The notes beneath the pieces are model-generated. The model made no database searches. It was given only the letters and a program-made list of their open reading frames with translations, and had not been told where the DNA came from. A stretch of 64,000 bases of DNA. Source: Pragia fontium DSM 5563 = ATCC 49100. GTDB taxonomy: Bacteria > Pseudomonadota > Gammaproteobacteria > Enterobacterales > Enterobacteriaceae. Below are positions 42,622-52,537 of the stretch, piece by piece. The DNA is taken from the NCBI RefSeq assembly GCF_900112475.1, contig NZ_FOLW01000005.1, positions 1 to 64,000 of the forward strand. The letters run 5' to 3'. The position numbers and the translations under genes are program-made. Position 1 is the first letter of the stretch. Every line of letters begins with the position of its first letter.

Positions 42622-45168
42622 CTATTGCTCTCCTGAACAGACGATCGTATTAAGGGCCAGAACACCTTTTGGTAACGGCTTAGGTAAACTGAAATGTGCC
42701 TGACACTGTTTATTATTATCAGCTCGCTGTACCACTAACTGGTTTTCCTGACTCAGGTTCTCTAAATAGGAATCCCCATCCCAACCGACATAGCTAACGT
42801 TATTTTTCCCGTTTAAATAGATAATGCTGCCCCTGGGAATCGGCACACCGTTGGTATCCACCAGCGTTAGGGTTGCCGGAATAATTTTGCTGACCGGAAA
42901 TTCAATAACCGCTCCACCACCTTGCTGAATGGATCGATATTTTTCGACCTCGGAAACTTTAATATTGGCAGGTAAATTGAGCGGATCAATTTCATATTTT
43001 CCATTGGTATAGGAGGTGACGGTTGGAATGAGCAGATATCCATTACTGTCGGTTTTACCCAGAGACTGGTTTTCGTATTTAACCGGAATATCGGCGTAGC
43101 CAGTGGTTGAGACCAGAGCAAAGGCGTCATTAATCGCTCTGGAGGCATAGACATTCTGTTTGATAGCCACCAGCGAGCCGCTGAGTTCACCCCAATAGGT
43201 ATAATCATCACTGCCGTATACCCCTCCCTGAATACGCATTTTTCGGCCAGAAAAGTCCAGACCAGCCTGTTTGTAATCACTTTGCCCAGATGGTTTTTGG
43301 GCATAGGAAACATTCCATCCGAGTCCTCCATCGGTGGGGGCGGAACGGCTATAGGATGCCTGATGTGACCAATTATTATGTTCGTCTCGGCTGGAGGTGA
43401 CTGAGGCACTTCCCATGTCTCCTAACGGAATATTGATAATCAGTTGGGCGCTATAGCCGGAAGTACCAATTTCACGGTTAATAGAAGCATACAGACTATT
43501 ATTGCCAAACAGGGTGGTGTTATAAGAAAGGTTGAGTAGTCGAAGGCGGCTGTTATCAAAATTATGAATATCGAAATAGCCAACGCCTAGCGTTCCGATC
43601 TGCCCCAGTGAAGTGCTACCGGTAATCTGATCGGTTTGTTTGTTTAATCGATAGCTGCTTTTGTAGCTTGAGAGATCGCCATATTCTTCATCACGCATGA
43701 CCCGCTGCGCATGGATATTAAAATAACGCTGGTTATAGGAATAGCCTATGGACTTTTGATTGCCGTTCTCTTTTTTTGAGTTACTGACCGGTTGGGGATG
43801 GGAACCGTCAGAAAATACCGGGTCATTGACCGGCTTGAATGCCCCGGCCTTGGCTTGACTGGTGCTGTATGAAGCACTTAATACACCGAAGGAACCCAGC
43901 ATGATATTAGCACCAGCACCTTCAACCTTTAGCGCGCTGGCCCCTTCTACGCGGCCTTCAAGCGTCATCCAGTTGGTCAGGCCATAACGCAGCGTTCCAT
44001 TACCGGCACTATTATCGTAATCAAAGTTTTTAACGCCATAGTTATTACGGATTTTGCCAACGGATGCGCTGAAGTCGAAGAGCCCTTGCTTGAGTAAATC
44101 GCTGGAAACATAAAAGGGGACAGAGGTATTGACCTGACGTCCCAATGGGTCGGTAACAACGACGGTGGCATCGCCAGCGCCATTGATATAGGGCATGGTT
44201 TCAATGGCAAATGGACCAGGGTTCACATTAGTACTGGAATATTTATAACTATCAATATAAACGTCCACTGCACTGGGGACTGCCGCTTGCCCAGCGAACT
44301 GTGGTAATGGATAAGTAATCAGGTCAGGGCGTGCTGAGAAATTTCGTGAAACCTGTAGCCCACCCAGTCTGACCGATGTGGACCATGGCAGCGAACCAGT
44401 AATAATGTCTCCCACACTGTATTTGAGCATACGCTGTTCATCAGTGTAGTACCACTTGGTGTCATAACGTAGATAGCGGTTATCGGTAGGGCCGTTGTTG
44501 TCAGAGCGAATGTTATGGTTGTAAACGCCAGTGTTGGACAGAATACCGAAAGCACCTAGCAGTCGCTGCTCAGTGTAGGCAGAAGTATAATCCGTCTGTG
44601 TTTTGCCCGTAGAGTGGTTAGCGTAAATGTCATAGTTAAACAGTAACCCAAGGGCGCTTTCTGCTGGGGTAAATTCTGTGGTTCTATAATCAGAAATATG
44701 CTGTTTGGGCAAAAGGTCAGACGGAATAGAGATTAAAAGCTGCTGTGTGGCACTTTCATAGCTGACATTAAGTCCTTTCAGCGTATCAACTTCTACTTCC
44801 GGTACATCGGCGATTTTTATTGGTAGTTCAAGCCGATTAAAGGACTCAGCAGACAAGTAATAATGATCGTTTCGGTAGGTAACAGGAACAACCTGATTTG
44901 TTGGGCGACCATTGATCACCATTTCCAGCATTAAGGACATTTCCGGTAGAGCATCGTTTTCTGCAACAGGCTGCGGCGGTAAATCTACTTTTTCTGTCAT
45001 TGCAGATGTCGTTTTTGCTGGTGAAGGTGGAAGGTGTTTATTATCCGATGCATGCGTTGCAGAAGAGATGAGAACGAGTAAAAAAGTCAGACGAGTAGCC
45101 ATCCCAGACGAGAGGATAAAACGTGAAAGTCCGATAAAGCTCAGGCCATTGCCGCTATTCATTTTCAA
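42622..45168 (-). CDS. csuD: Csu-type fimbrial outer membrane usher
   Basis: An 848-residue usher that secretes and assembles pilus subunits. After the signal peptide the N-terminal domain contains LEMVINGRPTNQVVPVTYRND, followed by the beta-barrel and plug (VDVYIDSYKYSSTNVNPGPF, YINGAGDATVVVTDPLGRQ, SRNFSARPDLITYPLPQFAG). It ends with the C-terminal domain AHFSLPKPLPKGVLALNTIV and a Cys. It overlaps no neighbour; 6 bases separate it from the adhesin gene. Confidence 0.93.
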   Translation of the reverse strand: MKMNSGNGLSFIGLSRFILSSGMATRLTFLLVLISSATHASDNKHLPPSPAKTTSAMTEKVDLPPQPVAENDALPEMSLMLEMVINGRPTNQVVPVTYRNDHYYLSAESFNRLELPIKIADVPEVEVDTLKGLNVSYESATQQLLISIPSDLLPKQHISDYRTTEFTPAESALGLLFNYDIYANHSTGKTQTDYTSAYTEQRLLGAFGILSNTGVYNHNIRSDNNGPTDNRYLRYDTKWYYTDEQRMLKYSVGDIITGSLPWSTSVRLGGLQVSRNFSARPDLITYPLPQFAGQAAVPSAVDVYIDSYKYSSTNVNPGPFAIETMPYINGAGDATVVVTDPLGRQVNTSVPFYVSSDLLKQGLFDFSASVGKIRNNYGVKNFDYDNSAGNGTLRYGLTNWMTLEGRVEGASALKVEGAGANIMLGSFGVLSASYSTSQAKAGAFKPVNDPVFSDGSHPQPVSNSKKENGNQKSIGYSYNQRYFNIHAQRVMRDEEYGDLSSYKSSYRLNKQTDQITGSTSLGQIGTLGVGYFDIHNFDNSRLRLLNLSYNTTLFGNNSLYASINREIGTSGYSAQLIINIPLGDMGSASVTSSRDEHNNWSHQASYSRSAPTDGGLGWNVSYAQKPSGQSDYKQAGLDFSGRKMRIQGGVYGSDDYTYWGELSGSLVAIKQNVYASRAINDAFALVSTTGYADIPVKYENQSLGKTDSNGYLLIPTVTSYTNGKYEIDPLNLPANIKVSEVEKYRSIQQGGGAVIEFPVSKIIPATLTLVDTNGVPIPRGSIIYLNGKNNVSYVGWDGDSYLENLSQENQLVVQRADNNKQCQAHFSLPKPLPKGVLALNTIVCSGEQ

Positions 45169-45179
45169 CTCAGCAACTA

Positions 45180-45959
45180 TTAATGTCTGATTAACGGAAC
45201 GGGATCTGGATTATTATTAATCAAAGCCTGTAGTTTATTGCCTGAATTGATATTTCCAGGTAACGGTAAATTTATGGTTGTTCCGGGTAAAACATAGCCC
45301 AGTAATCCATTGACTAAAGTTGTACCTGATTGGGTGCTCAGCTGTGACAGGCGAGCGTGAACGATTCCTTCATTGCGTATTTCAATGGATGGTTGGCCGT
45401 TTTGATTGGTCAGGCGATAGCTAAGTTTTGGGGCGGTCGCGGTTTTGATATCTCGATTTTTGGTGTAATCCGGATTGGTCCAGACGCCTGACCCACTGAC
45501 GAATAAAGGAACCGAATAACGCATTTGGAATTTAACGCCAATGCTGACATTTTTGCTGTCGTCGGGTTCATCTGCTTTTTTAGCCCGAGGGGCTTCATCA
45601 ATCAGAATTCGATAAGCGCGTTCCTGATTGGCCGGTACCTGAGTATTTTTTATTAGTCGGACTAACTGGCGTTTGCCCGGTTCAATTAAAACGAAAGGAG
45701 GACTAACGGCAATATCGTTTTGTTTTTGATATTGGTTTTCACCGTTGAGCTGCTGCCATTCCAGAACTCGAATTTGCATATAAGCCGGTTTGCTATCTTT
45801 ATTTTCCAGCCAGAGAGCGGTGGCATTTTGGTCGTCTTCAATCACCGGATCGATAGGCCAGATTAAAATGGAGCCTGCTTTGGCAATAGGTTGGTTATAG
45901 AGGCAAAACCCAATGAATAGGGGAATCAAAAAAAGATTGAGTCGTTTTGTTATTTTCAT
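45180..45959 (-). CDS. csuC: Csu-type fimbrial periplasmic chaperone
   Basis: A 259-residue chaperone of the archaic group. It has a signal peptide (LFLIPLFIGFCLYNQPIAKAG), then the G1 and F1 segments ENKDSKPAYMQIRVLEWQQL and IEPGKRQLVRLIKNTQVPAN, and RAYRILIDEAPRAKKADEPD. It carries subunits to the usher by donor-strand complementation. It lies 11 bases from the usher start. Confidence 0.92.
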   Translation of the reverse strand: MKITKRLNLFLIPLFIGFCLYNQPIAKAGSILIWPIDPVIEDDQNATALWLENKDSKPAYMQIRVLEWQQLNGENQYQKQNDIAVSPPFVLIEPGKRQLVRLIKNTQVPANQERAYRILIDEAPRAKKADEPDDSKNVSIGVKFQMRYSVPLFVSGSGVWTNPDYTKNRDIKTATAPKLSYRLTNQNGQPSIEIRNEGIVHARLSQLSTQSGTTLVNGLLGYVLPGTTINLPLPGNINSGNKLQALINNNPDPVPLIRH

Positions 45960-45985
45960 GTTTATCTCATCCGTAAATAAAAAAA

Positions 45986-46552
45986 TTAATAACTAACAGT
46001 GACAAGTACCGTGTCACTGTACTGACCTACTGCAGGAAGCACGGTTGTCGAAAATAAACGGGCATAAATGTCGAATTGTTGAACGGTTCCATTAGCCGAG
46101 ACGCCCAGCGTCGGCCCTCCATTGCTGCCATTCCCCCAAATAGTCGTGTGATTAACATTTTGATAAAGCTGATACTTAAGCGTACTTGTTCCGCTGGTGA
46201 GCTTCATTAATCGTCCATTCGTGATGCTTCCGCCGCTATATAAGCCGCTATCGATGCTAAGTGTTGCGTTGAGCCCTGGAGTACATTTTAAAACGATGGA
46301 GCCTGCATTTTGGGTTGAGGTGATATCGACATTACTAAATAGGGTGGCAATGCTGTTGCCGAAATTGATATTGCCGAAATTGCTAGTATCAGTGCTACCA
46401 GTACCTAAAATACAGCCGGGGGTAATTGTGGCATTGACGGAAAAACTTTGTTGGCGGATATCAGCTGAAATGGAAAAAGCAGCAAACAGCGAAATTAGAA
46501 AAATAGACTGGCTGGGGACACGAAGATATCGAATAGAAGTAGAAGATAACAT
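45986..46552 (-). CDS. csuB: Csu pilus minor subunit (CsuB-like)
   Basis: A 188-residue spore-coat-U-domain pilin: signal segment SQSIFLISLFAAFSISADIR, then ITPGCILGTGSTDTSNFGNI and the end domain pattern GQYSDTVLVTVSY. Position between the chaperone and two further pilins fits CsuB. Confidence 0.85.
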   Translation of the reverse strand: MLSSTSIRYLRVPSQSIFLISLFAAFSISADIRQQSFSVNATITPGCILGTGSTDTSNFGNINFGNSIATLFSNVDITSTQNAGSIVLKCTPGLNATLSIDSGLYSGGSITNGRLMKLTSGTSTLKYQLYQNVNHTTIWGNGSNGGPTLGVSANGTVQQFDIYARLFSTTVLPAVGQYSDTVLVTVSY

Positions 46553-46562
46553 ATAGCGTCTC

Positions 46563-47090
46563 CTACCAGCTTACAGTGACTTGAACCGTATCAGTATAGG
46601 TATCTGCTACGGGAGAGGACTGGCTTGGAACACGTCCGTAAACATTTACCCACTCCTGTTGCCCGGTAGCCGTTTTGGTGATCCCGGTAGTGCCATCCCA
46701 GATGGTGGAATAGTTAGCATCGCTATATAAATTATAATTAACATGTTGAGCAAATTGATTACCTGACATATAGCGCTGATTTGTATTACCGCTGTTACCC
46801 CCATTCATGACGATTTGATAATTCACGCCGGGTGCACATTGCACCAGAATCGCTCCGGCATTCGCTTGCCCCGTTAGTTTGATTTCCTGGTTTAAGATGC
46901 TGTAGGTGCCAAAATTAAGCGTGCCGAAGGTGGTGTTGCCACCTGATATAGAACCCGCATTACAGGCGGCAACCACGTTAGCGCTAATGGTGACCGAGGC
47001 AGACTTGGTGGTTACGCTAAAAGCCGGTGACAGGGGCATAAATGTCAGCATCAATACAATGGATTGATTACATTTGTTGCATACACTCAT
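46563..47090 (-). CDS. csuA: Csu pilus minor subunit (CsuA-like)
   Basis: A 175-residue spore-coat-U pilin: ITISANVVAAC-like opening (VTISANVVAACNAGSISG), QANAGAILVQCAPGVNYQIV and a closing DTYTDTVQVTVSW. It lies second in the operon. Confidence 0.84.
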   Translation of the reverse strand: MSVCNKCNQSIVLMLTFMPLSPAFSVTTKSASVTISANVVAACNAGSISGGNTTFGTLNFGTYSILNQEIKLTGQANAGAILVQCAPGVNYQIVMNGGNSGNTNQRYMSGNQFAQHVNYNLYSDANYSTIWDGTTGITKTATGQQEWVNVYGRVPSQSSPVADTYTDTVQVTVSW

Positions 47091-47128
47091 TCCTGCCCCT
47101 GATATAGCTATCTTCTAATCGGTTTGAT

Positions 47129-47653
47129 TTACCAGCTTACAGTGACCAACACAGTATCAGCATAGGTGCCCGCTGATGGGGTGGATTGCGGCGGCACTTG
47201 ACCATAAACGATCAGATCGTCAGGGGCACCGGTTGAGGTCTTGGTTAGCGGCGTTCCACTTTCCCAAGGCGTGCTACGGTTGGAGTCTTTATACAGGTTG
47301 TAGGTCACATATTCAGTGCCCTGCTTTAGACGACGTTGTGAGGCCCCGTCAGCGTTGACACCATTATCCAGATCGACAGAGTAGGGCAGCGTATTGGTAC
47401 ACTGAACTTTAATTGCACCGCTGGTCGCCCCTGCTGAGGTACCGGTAATTGCCGTTGCCAGACTTGAAGTACTGCCAAAATTCAAGGTACCAATGTTGGC
47501 GGAACCCGTTGAGGCCGCATCGCCATTAATCGCACACCCATTGGTTACGGTTAACTGAACGCCCAAGCTTCCGCTGACGCTACCGGCAGCAAAAACATTT
47601 GTCGCACTGATTACAGATGTAATGCAGGCCAGTGTAATGAATATTTTTTTCAT
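47129..47653 (-). CDS. Csu pilus major subunit (CsuA/B-like)
   Basis: A 174-residue spore-coat-U pilin, first gene of the operon and so the likely shaft protein. The start MKKIFITLACITSVISATNVF was chosen because it gives a clean signal peptide and GGAG lies 7 bases upstream. Two Cys (GCAINGD and KVQCTNT) form the family disulfide. It ends GTYADTVLVTVSW. No promoter-proximal regulator gene accompanies the operon. Confidence 0.88.
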   Translation of the reverse strand: MKKIFITLACITSVISATNVFAAGSVSGSLGVQLTVTNGCAINGDAASTGSANIGTLNFGSTSSLATAITGTSAGATSGAIKVQCTNTLPYSVDLDNGVNADGASQRRLKQGTEYVTYNLYKDSNRSTPWESGTPLTKTSTGAPDDLIVYGQVPPQSTPSAGTYADTVLVTVSW

Positions 47654-48265
47654 ACAGCAACTCCGGACATTGTCATTGTTTAACTTAAATGCTTTGCAAT
47701 CTACTGAGTGAATAGAATAGACAGCGTTTGCCAACTATAAATAAATATTAAGCATGATGAATTTAGGTTGTTAATAATGAATATAGTCAGGAATTTAAAA
47801 TGTTCCAATGCTTAACGTTGATTTTTTTTAAACTGTGATTCCTACTGCTTTTTCAGAAAAAGTTTTTGATATCAGTTCGTTGGTTTGATTAAAACTAACG
47901 ATTCATGAGACGATGGTTTTAAAATTAAAGCGGTGTTAAATATTCATCTTTATTTATATTAATAATGATGTTTTTTTATCGTTAGTATTCTCTTTTGCCA
48001 GATATATTATAAAAAATTTATTTCTATCGAATATTTTAAACGTTTTAATCGAACGTTTAGATAATAACATTGTAATTTAGTAGGAAAATAAATTGGGCTT
48101 GGCTCAAAATGGTGTTCTAACAAAATGACGGCGGGTATTGCGTAAAGACAGGGAAGGTTACCTTCATCTGCTACCGTTTATTGGGTACACTACAGAAGTC
48201 ATGCTTTTAAACCTGTTATTATAAATCGCTGTTACCAAGCCATACAGGAGACCGCCGTCGCTATC
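47654..48265. other. Divergent regulatory region, csu operon and frsA
   Basis: 612 AT-rich bases with no gene. The notable structure is an 8-bp inverted repeat, TAAACGTT-N7-AACGTTTA, at 48037-48059. It may be an operator for one of the two divergent units. Confidence 0.45.
48037..48059. promoter_or_regulatory. Inverted repeat, possible operator
   Basis: TAAACGTT and AACGTTTA are perfect inverse copies with a 7-base spacer (15-base centre-to-centre), the geometry of a dimeric regulator site. No regulator is identified. Confidence 0.4.
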
Positions 48266-49513
48266 ATGCCAAAAGCCAACCTTTCAGAAGTGCTGTTTAA
48301 ACCTTCTTTTAAACATCCGGAAACCTCCACGTTAGTTAAACGTGTCGTGCAGACAACGGCCAGCATCAATTCACCGTTGGATGGGGAAACTCAGTCAAAC
48401 TGGTACCGCATGATTAATAAAACTGTTTGGGCCTGGCGCGGTGTTGATCCCATTGAGGTTGAAGAGGTTCTGTCACGAATTGCCGCTTCGACCAATGAAC
48501 GTACTGATAATCTCATGTTGGATACGGTAGTCGGTTACCGGGGCGGCAACTGGATTTATGAATGGGCTAAACAAGGCATGCATTGGCAAAAAGAGGCGTT
48601 GGATTTAGCCTGTAAAGATCCGGCCAAGGCTGGGCGTTATTGGTTGAAAGCCTGCCATTTATACAGCATCGCCAGCTATCCTCACTTACGCGGTGACGTG
48701 TTAGCTCAACAGGCGGAGTTACTGGCCGATCGCGCTTATCGAGAGGCCGCCAGCTATCTGCCTTATGAACTGAAATCTCTTGAGTTCAAAGTAGAAGGTG
48801 GAACGCTAACCGGGTTTCTTCATTTGCCACAAACCGGAACCGGCCCTTATCCTACGGTTTTAATGTGCGGTGGTTTAGATAATCTGCAAAGTGATTATCA
48901 TCAGTTGTTTCGTCAATATCTAGCGCCGCAGGGCATTGCGATGTTATGCGTTGATTTACCCTCTATCGGTTTCTCTTCTAAATGGACGCTCACGGAAGAT
49001 ACCAGTCAGCTACATCGTCAGGTGCTGAATCAATTGGATCAGGTTCCTTGGGTGGATCACCAACGCGTTGTGGCATTGGGTATTCGCTTTGGCGCCAATG
49101 TTGCGGTTCGTTTAGGTTATCTTGAGTCCCGACGTTTACGCGGCGTGGCCTGCGTTGGTCCCATTGTGCATGATTTGTTCGTTAATAAAGACAATCAACG
49201 GTTAACCCCAATGGTATACAGAGACACCATTGCCAGCCGCTTAAAGTTAGATTCAACTACCGATAATGTATTACACGCTGAGCTCAGTCGTTATTCATTG
49301 AAAAATCAGGGGTTGTTGGGGCGAGGTTGTCCGGCGCCGATGTGCTCAGTGGCCTTTGAAAAAGATGTGTTTAGCCCGCTGTCTGAATCAAAGTTGATCG
49401 TCTCGTCGGCTTGTGATGGAAAGTTAATTAGCGTCGCTTCGACACCATTGCTGAGTAACTTAAATAGCGGACTGGAACAATTGACAGGATGGATTAAACA
49501 GAAACTATGTTAG
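48266..49513 (+). CDS. frsA: FrsA, fermentation-respiration switch protein / esterase
   Basis: A 415-residue alpha/beta-hydrolase closely similar to E. coli FrsA (414). Conserved segments are LFKPSFKHPETSTLVKRV, VIGYRG-type DTVVGYRGGNWIYEWA, PTVLMCGGLDNLQSDYHQLF and DLPSIGFSSKWTLTED. In E. coli it interacts with the glucose-phosphotransferase protein IIA-Glc and affects fermentation. Position between gpt and crl is conserved, apart from the inserted csu operon. Confidence 0.96.
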   Translation: MPKANLSEVLFKPSFKHPETSTLVKRVVQTTASINSPLDGETQSNWYRMINKTVWAWRGVDPIEVEEVLSRIAASTNERTDNLMLDTVVGYRGGNWIYEWAKQGMHWQKEALDLACKDPAKAGRYWLKACHLYSIASYPHLRGDVLAQQAELLADRAYREAASYLPYELKSLEFKVEGGTLTGFLHLPQTGTGPYPTVLMCGGLDNLQSDYHQLFRQYLAPQGIAMLCVDLPSIGFSSKWTLTEDTSQLHRQVLNQLDQVPWVDHQRVVALGIRFGANVAVRLGYLESRRLRGVACVGPIVHDLFVNKDNQRLTPMVYRDTIASRLKLDSTTDNVLHAELSRYSLKNQGLLGRGCPAPMCSVAFEKDVFSPLSESKLIVSSACDGKLISVASTPLLSNLNSGLEQLTGWIKQKLC

Positions 49514-49573
49514 TATCTGACGGGTTTTTAACCAAATAAATGTTAAAAAGTAGAGTCATAGGGGTAAAACATA

Positions 49574-49972
49574 ATGCTGTTACCAAATGGTCACCCAAGA
49601 AGTCGGTTACTGAAAGAGTTTGTGAGTTTGGGGCCTTACATTAGGGAGTCTCAATGCAAAGGAAATCACTATTTTTTTGATTGTTTGACGGTGTGTGTTA
49701 GCAGCAAGCCTTCTCCGGAAAAAAGGGAGTTCTGGGGATGGTGGATGGATATTGAAGCTGATGAGCAGGGATTTACTTACCGTACTCAAATCGGGCTTTA
49801 TGACAAAGCCGGGGACTGGCAGGTAAAACCGATCAAAGATGCTGATGTCCAGAAAGAAATCGATGAGAACTTAAAGGAGTTTCAACAGAAACTCGAACGT
49901 TATTTAACCTCGATTAAGTTAACGTTTCGGCCAATGGTAAGCGCCGCCGCGAAGGATAAATCTCCCGCCTGA
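49574..49972 (+). CDS. crl: Sigma factor-binding protein Crl
   Basis: A 132-residue protein, the E. coli length (133), with GHPRSRLLKEFVSLGPYIRE, FFDCLTVCVSSKPSPEKREF and WGWWMDIEA. Crl binds RpoS and favours its holoenzyme. Gene order frsA-crl-proB is conserved; phoE, which E. coli has between crl and proB, is absent. Confidence 0.96.
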   Translation: MLLPNGHPRSRLLKEFVSLGPYIRESQCKGNHYFFDCLTVCVSSKPSPEKREFWGWWMDIEADEQGFTYRTQIGLYDKAGDWQVKPIKDADVQKEIDENLKEFQQKLERYLTSIKLTFRPMVSAAAKDKSPA

Positions 49973-50003
49973 TTCGATATTTTTCTCCAATTCCTGTTTA
50001 TTT

Positions 50004-50029
50004 CGCGTTATGCCTGTTGGCATAACGCG
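50004..50029 (+). promoter_or_regulatory. Hairpin between crl and proB
   Basis: A perfect 11-bp stem, CGCGTTATGCC / GGCATAACGCG, with loop TGTT and no T run behind it. It could be the end of the crl transcript or a structure in the proB leader. Confidence 0.55.
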
Positions 50030-50088
50030 CGACACCTGATAAAAAGAGTCTCTTGCATCATTTTTTAGCATTTAACGGCAGAATAATT

Positions 50089-51192
50089 ATGAATAATAGC
50101 CAAACGCTGGTGGTGAAGTTAGGAACCAGTGTATTGACGGGTGGTTCACTACGTTTAAACCGTGCTCATATTGTTGAACTGGTTCGCCAATGTGCTCAAC
50201 AGCATGCACTTGGGCACCGTATTATTATTGTGACCTCCGGCGCGATTGCTGCCGGGAGGGAACATCTGGGTTATCCCGAACTTCCTGCGACGATCGCCTC
50301 CAAACAATTATTGGCGTCTGTGGGGCAAAGCCGTTTGATTCAACTTTGGGAACAGTTGTTCTCTATTTATGGAATCAATATCGGCCAAATGCTGCTCACT
50401 CGAGCCGATCTGGAAGACCGTGAACGCTTTTTAAACGCTCGCGATATGATGCAGGCGTTATTGGATAATCAGATTGTTCCGGTGATCAATGAAAATGATG
50501 CGGTCGCTACCGCTGAAATTAAGGTGGGCGATAACGATAATCTGTCCGCCCTCGCTGCTATTCTGGGCGGGGCCGATAAGCTGTTATTACTAACCGACCA
50601 ATCAGGCCTGTTTACCGCCGATCCGCGCCATAATCCAGATGCCGAATTAATTCGTGAGGTTCAGAGTATTGATGATGCCTTGCGCGGTATTGCGGGTGAT
50701 AGCATTTCCGGTTTGGGTACCGGAGGAATGGCCACTAAATTACAGGCGGCAGATGTAGCTGGCAGAGCCGGGATCGAAGTGGTTATTGCTGCTGGTAGTA
50801 AGCCAGGTGTGATTGGTGATGTGATTAATGATGTGTCTGTTGGCACACGTTTTCATGCCCAAACCTCACCGCTGGAAAACCGTAAGCGCTGGATTTTTGG
50901 CGCACCGCCGGCGGGGGAAATTAGTATTGATGATGGTGCAGTTAAAGCCATGCTGGAGCGAGGTAGCTCTTTATTGCCAAAAGGGATTAAAGAGGTGAAA
51001 GGGGACTTCTCTCGCGGAGAGGTGATCCGTATTCGGGATCTGGCGGGCAAAGATTTGGCCCATGGTGTAGCGCGTTATAATAGTGATGCAATGCGGATGA
51101 TCGCCGGTCACCATTCTCAACAAATAGATACCATATTAGGTTATGAATATGGTTCGGTTGCCGTTCATCGGGACGATATGATCATCAATTAG
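50089..51192 (+). CDS. proB: Glutamate 5-kinase
   Basis: A 367-residue enzyme, the E. coli length, catalysing the first, proline-feedback-inhibited step from glutamate to proline. The start [20 protein letters not shown] was chosen over an in-frame ATG 36 bases upstream. The kinase domain has [35 protein letters not shown] and [15 protein letters not shown]. The C-terminal PUA domain spans about residues 275-350. It is 11 bases before proA and surely co-transcribed. Confidence 0.97.
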   Translation: MNNSQTLVVKLGTSVLTGGSLRLNRAHIVELVRQCAQQHALGHRIIIVTSGAIAAGREHLGYPELPATIASKQLLASVGQSRLIQLWEQLFSIYGINIGQMLLTRADLEDRERFLNARDMMQALLDNQIVPVINENDAVATAEIKVGDNDNLSALAAILGGADKLLLLTDQSGLFTADPRHNPDAELIREVQSIDDALRGIAGDSISGLGTGGMATKLQAADVAGRAGIEVVIAAGSKPGVIGDVINDVSVGTRFHAQTSPLENRKRWIFGAPPAGEISIDDGAVKAMLERGSSLLPKGIKEVKGDFSRGEVIRIRDLAGKDLAHGVARYNSDAMRMIAGHHSQQIDTILGYEYGSVAVHRDDMIIN

Positions 51193-51203
51193 GAGTGTAA
51201 CCA

Positions 51204-52457
51204 ATGTTAGAACAAATGGGACGAGCTGCTAAACAGGCTTCTTATCAGCTGGCGGTATTAAATTCCGCTAAGAAAAATCAGGCTTTAGCCGTTATCGCCG
51301 ATACGCTGGAAGCCAATAGTGAAGTGATTCTGGCCGCTAATGAAAAAGATATCGAGCAAGCTAAACAAGCGGGCCTAAGTGAAGCGATGATCGATCGTCT
51401 TCAGCTAACGCCATCCCGTTTAGCGGCGATTGCTAACGATGTGCGCCATGTTTATCGTTTAACCGACCCGGTTGGACATATTATTGATGGCTCACAGCTG
51501 GATAACGGCTTAAGTTTACAGCGCCGTCGCGTGCCTTTAGGGGTGGTTGGCGTGATTTATGAATCACGGCCTAACGTGACGATTGATGTGGCCTCCTTAT
51601 GCCTGAAGACCGGTAACGCGGTGATTTTGCGCGGTGGTAAAGAAACGGTTAATACCAATCAGGCGATGGTGGCAGTGGTTCAGTCAGCATTAGAGAAGTG
51701 CGGTCTACCGGCCGCTGCGGTGCAATCTATTGATAATCCCGACCGCGCTTTAATTAATGAGCTACTTAAGCTCGACCGCTATGTGGATATGATTATTCCT
51801 CGTGGCGGGGCAGCGCTGCATAAACTTTGCAAAGAAAACTCAACGATTCCGGTGATTATCGGTGGTATTGGCGTGTGTCATACATTTGTGGACGCGTGTG
51901 CGGATTTTGATAAAGCGTTAACCATTATTGAGAATGCAAAAACTCAGCGCCCAAGCACCTGCAATACGCTGGAAACGTTGTTGGTTCATAGGTCGATTGC
52001 CGCAGAGTTTCTGCCTAAATTGGGCGAGAGAATGCACAGTTGTGGTGTGACGTTACATGCCTCACCTGAAGCAATGATGTACCTCAGCGGTGGTGAGGTG
52101 AAATTGGTGGCGGTTAACGATCCAGAATATGGTGAGGAATGGTTATCGTTGGATTTAAACGTCAAAGTGGTTGAGGGCATGGATGAGGCCATTGAGCATA
52201 TTCGTACTTATGGTAGTGCCCACTCTGATGCCATCCTGACCCGATCATTGATTAATGCCAATCGGTTTGTTTCTGAAGTAGATTCCGCTGCGGTATATGT
52301 TAATGCCAGCACGCGTTTCACCGACGGTGGTCAGTTTGGACTGGGGGCAGAAGTTGCCGTTAGTACCCAGAAGCTGCATGCTCGTGGTCCAATGGGATTA
52401 GAAGCATTAACCACGTATAAGTGGATTGGCTACGGTGATGATTTGATCCGCCGTTAA
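51204..52457 (+). CDS. proA: Gamma-glutamyl phosphate reductase
   Basis: A 417-residue NADPH-dependent reductase, the E. coli length, forming glutamate-5-semialdehyde from the ProB product. The active-site Cys lies in [13 protein letters not shown]. Other conserved stretches are [20 protein letters not shown] and [14 protein letters not shown] terminator follows; no tRNA-Thr (thrW) gene is found after it, unlike E. coli. Confidence 0.97.
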   Translation: MLEQMGRAAKQASYQLAVLNSAKKNQALAVIADTLEANSEVILAANEKDIEQAKQAGLSEAMIDRLQLTPSRLAAIANDVRHVYRLTDPVGHIIDGSQLDNGLSLQRRRVPLGVVGVIYESRPNVTIDVASLCLKTGNAVILRGGKETVNTNQAMVAVVQSALEKCGLPAAAVQSIDNPDRALINELLKLDRYVDMIIPRGGAALHKLCKENSTIPVIIGGIGVCHTFVDACADFDKALTIIENAKTQRPSTCNTLETLLVHRSIAAEFLPKLGERMHSCGVTLHASPEAMMYLSGGEVKLVAVNDPEYGEEWLSLDLNVKVVEGMDEAIEHIRTYGSAHSDAILTRSLINANRFVSEVDSAAVYVNASTRFTDGGQFGLGAEVAVSTQKLHARGPMGLEALTTYKWIGYGDDLIRR

Positions 52458-52480
52458 TTTATTATTTCTATATATGATTG

Positions 52481-52515
52481 AAAGCTGCCATCGATTGTTG
52501 AGCAGCTTTTATTTT
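52481..52515 (+). terminator. Terminator after proBA
   Basis: The stem AAAGCTGC / GCAGCTTT with a 13-base loop is followed by T-rich sequence. Confidence 0.8.
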
Positions 52516-52537
52516 ATTGAAGGAAGACCGTGGCTTT

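Noticed and set aside
50004-50029. Hairpin before proB as a riboswitch
   Set aside because: A single plain stem without conserved ligand-binding sequence; only noted as a hairpin.
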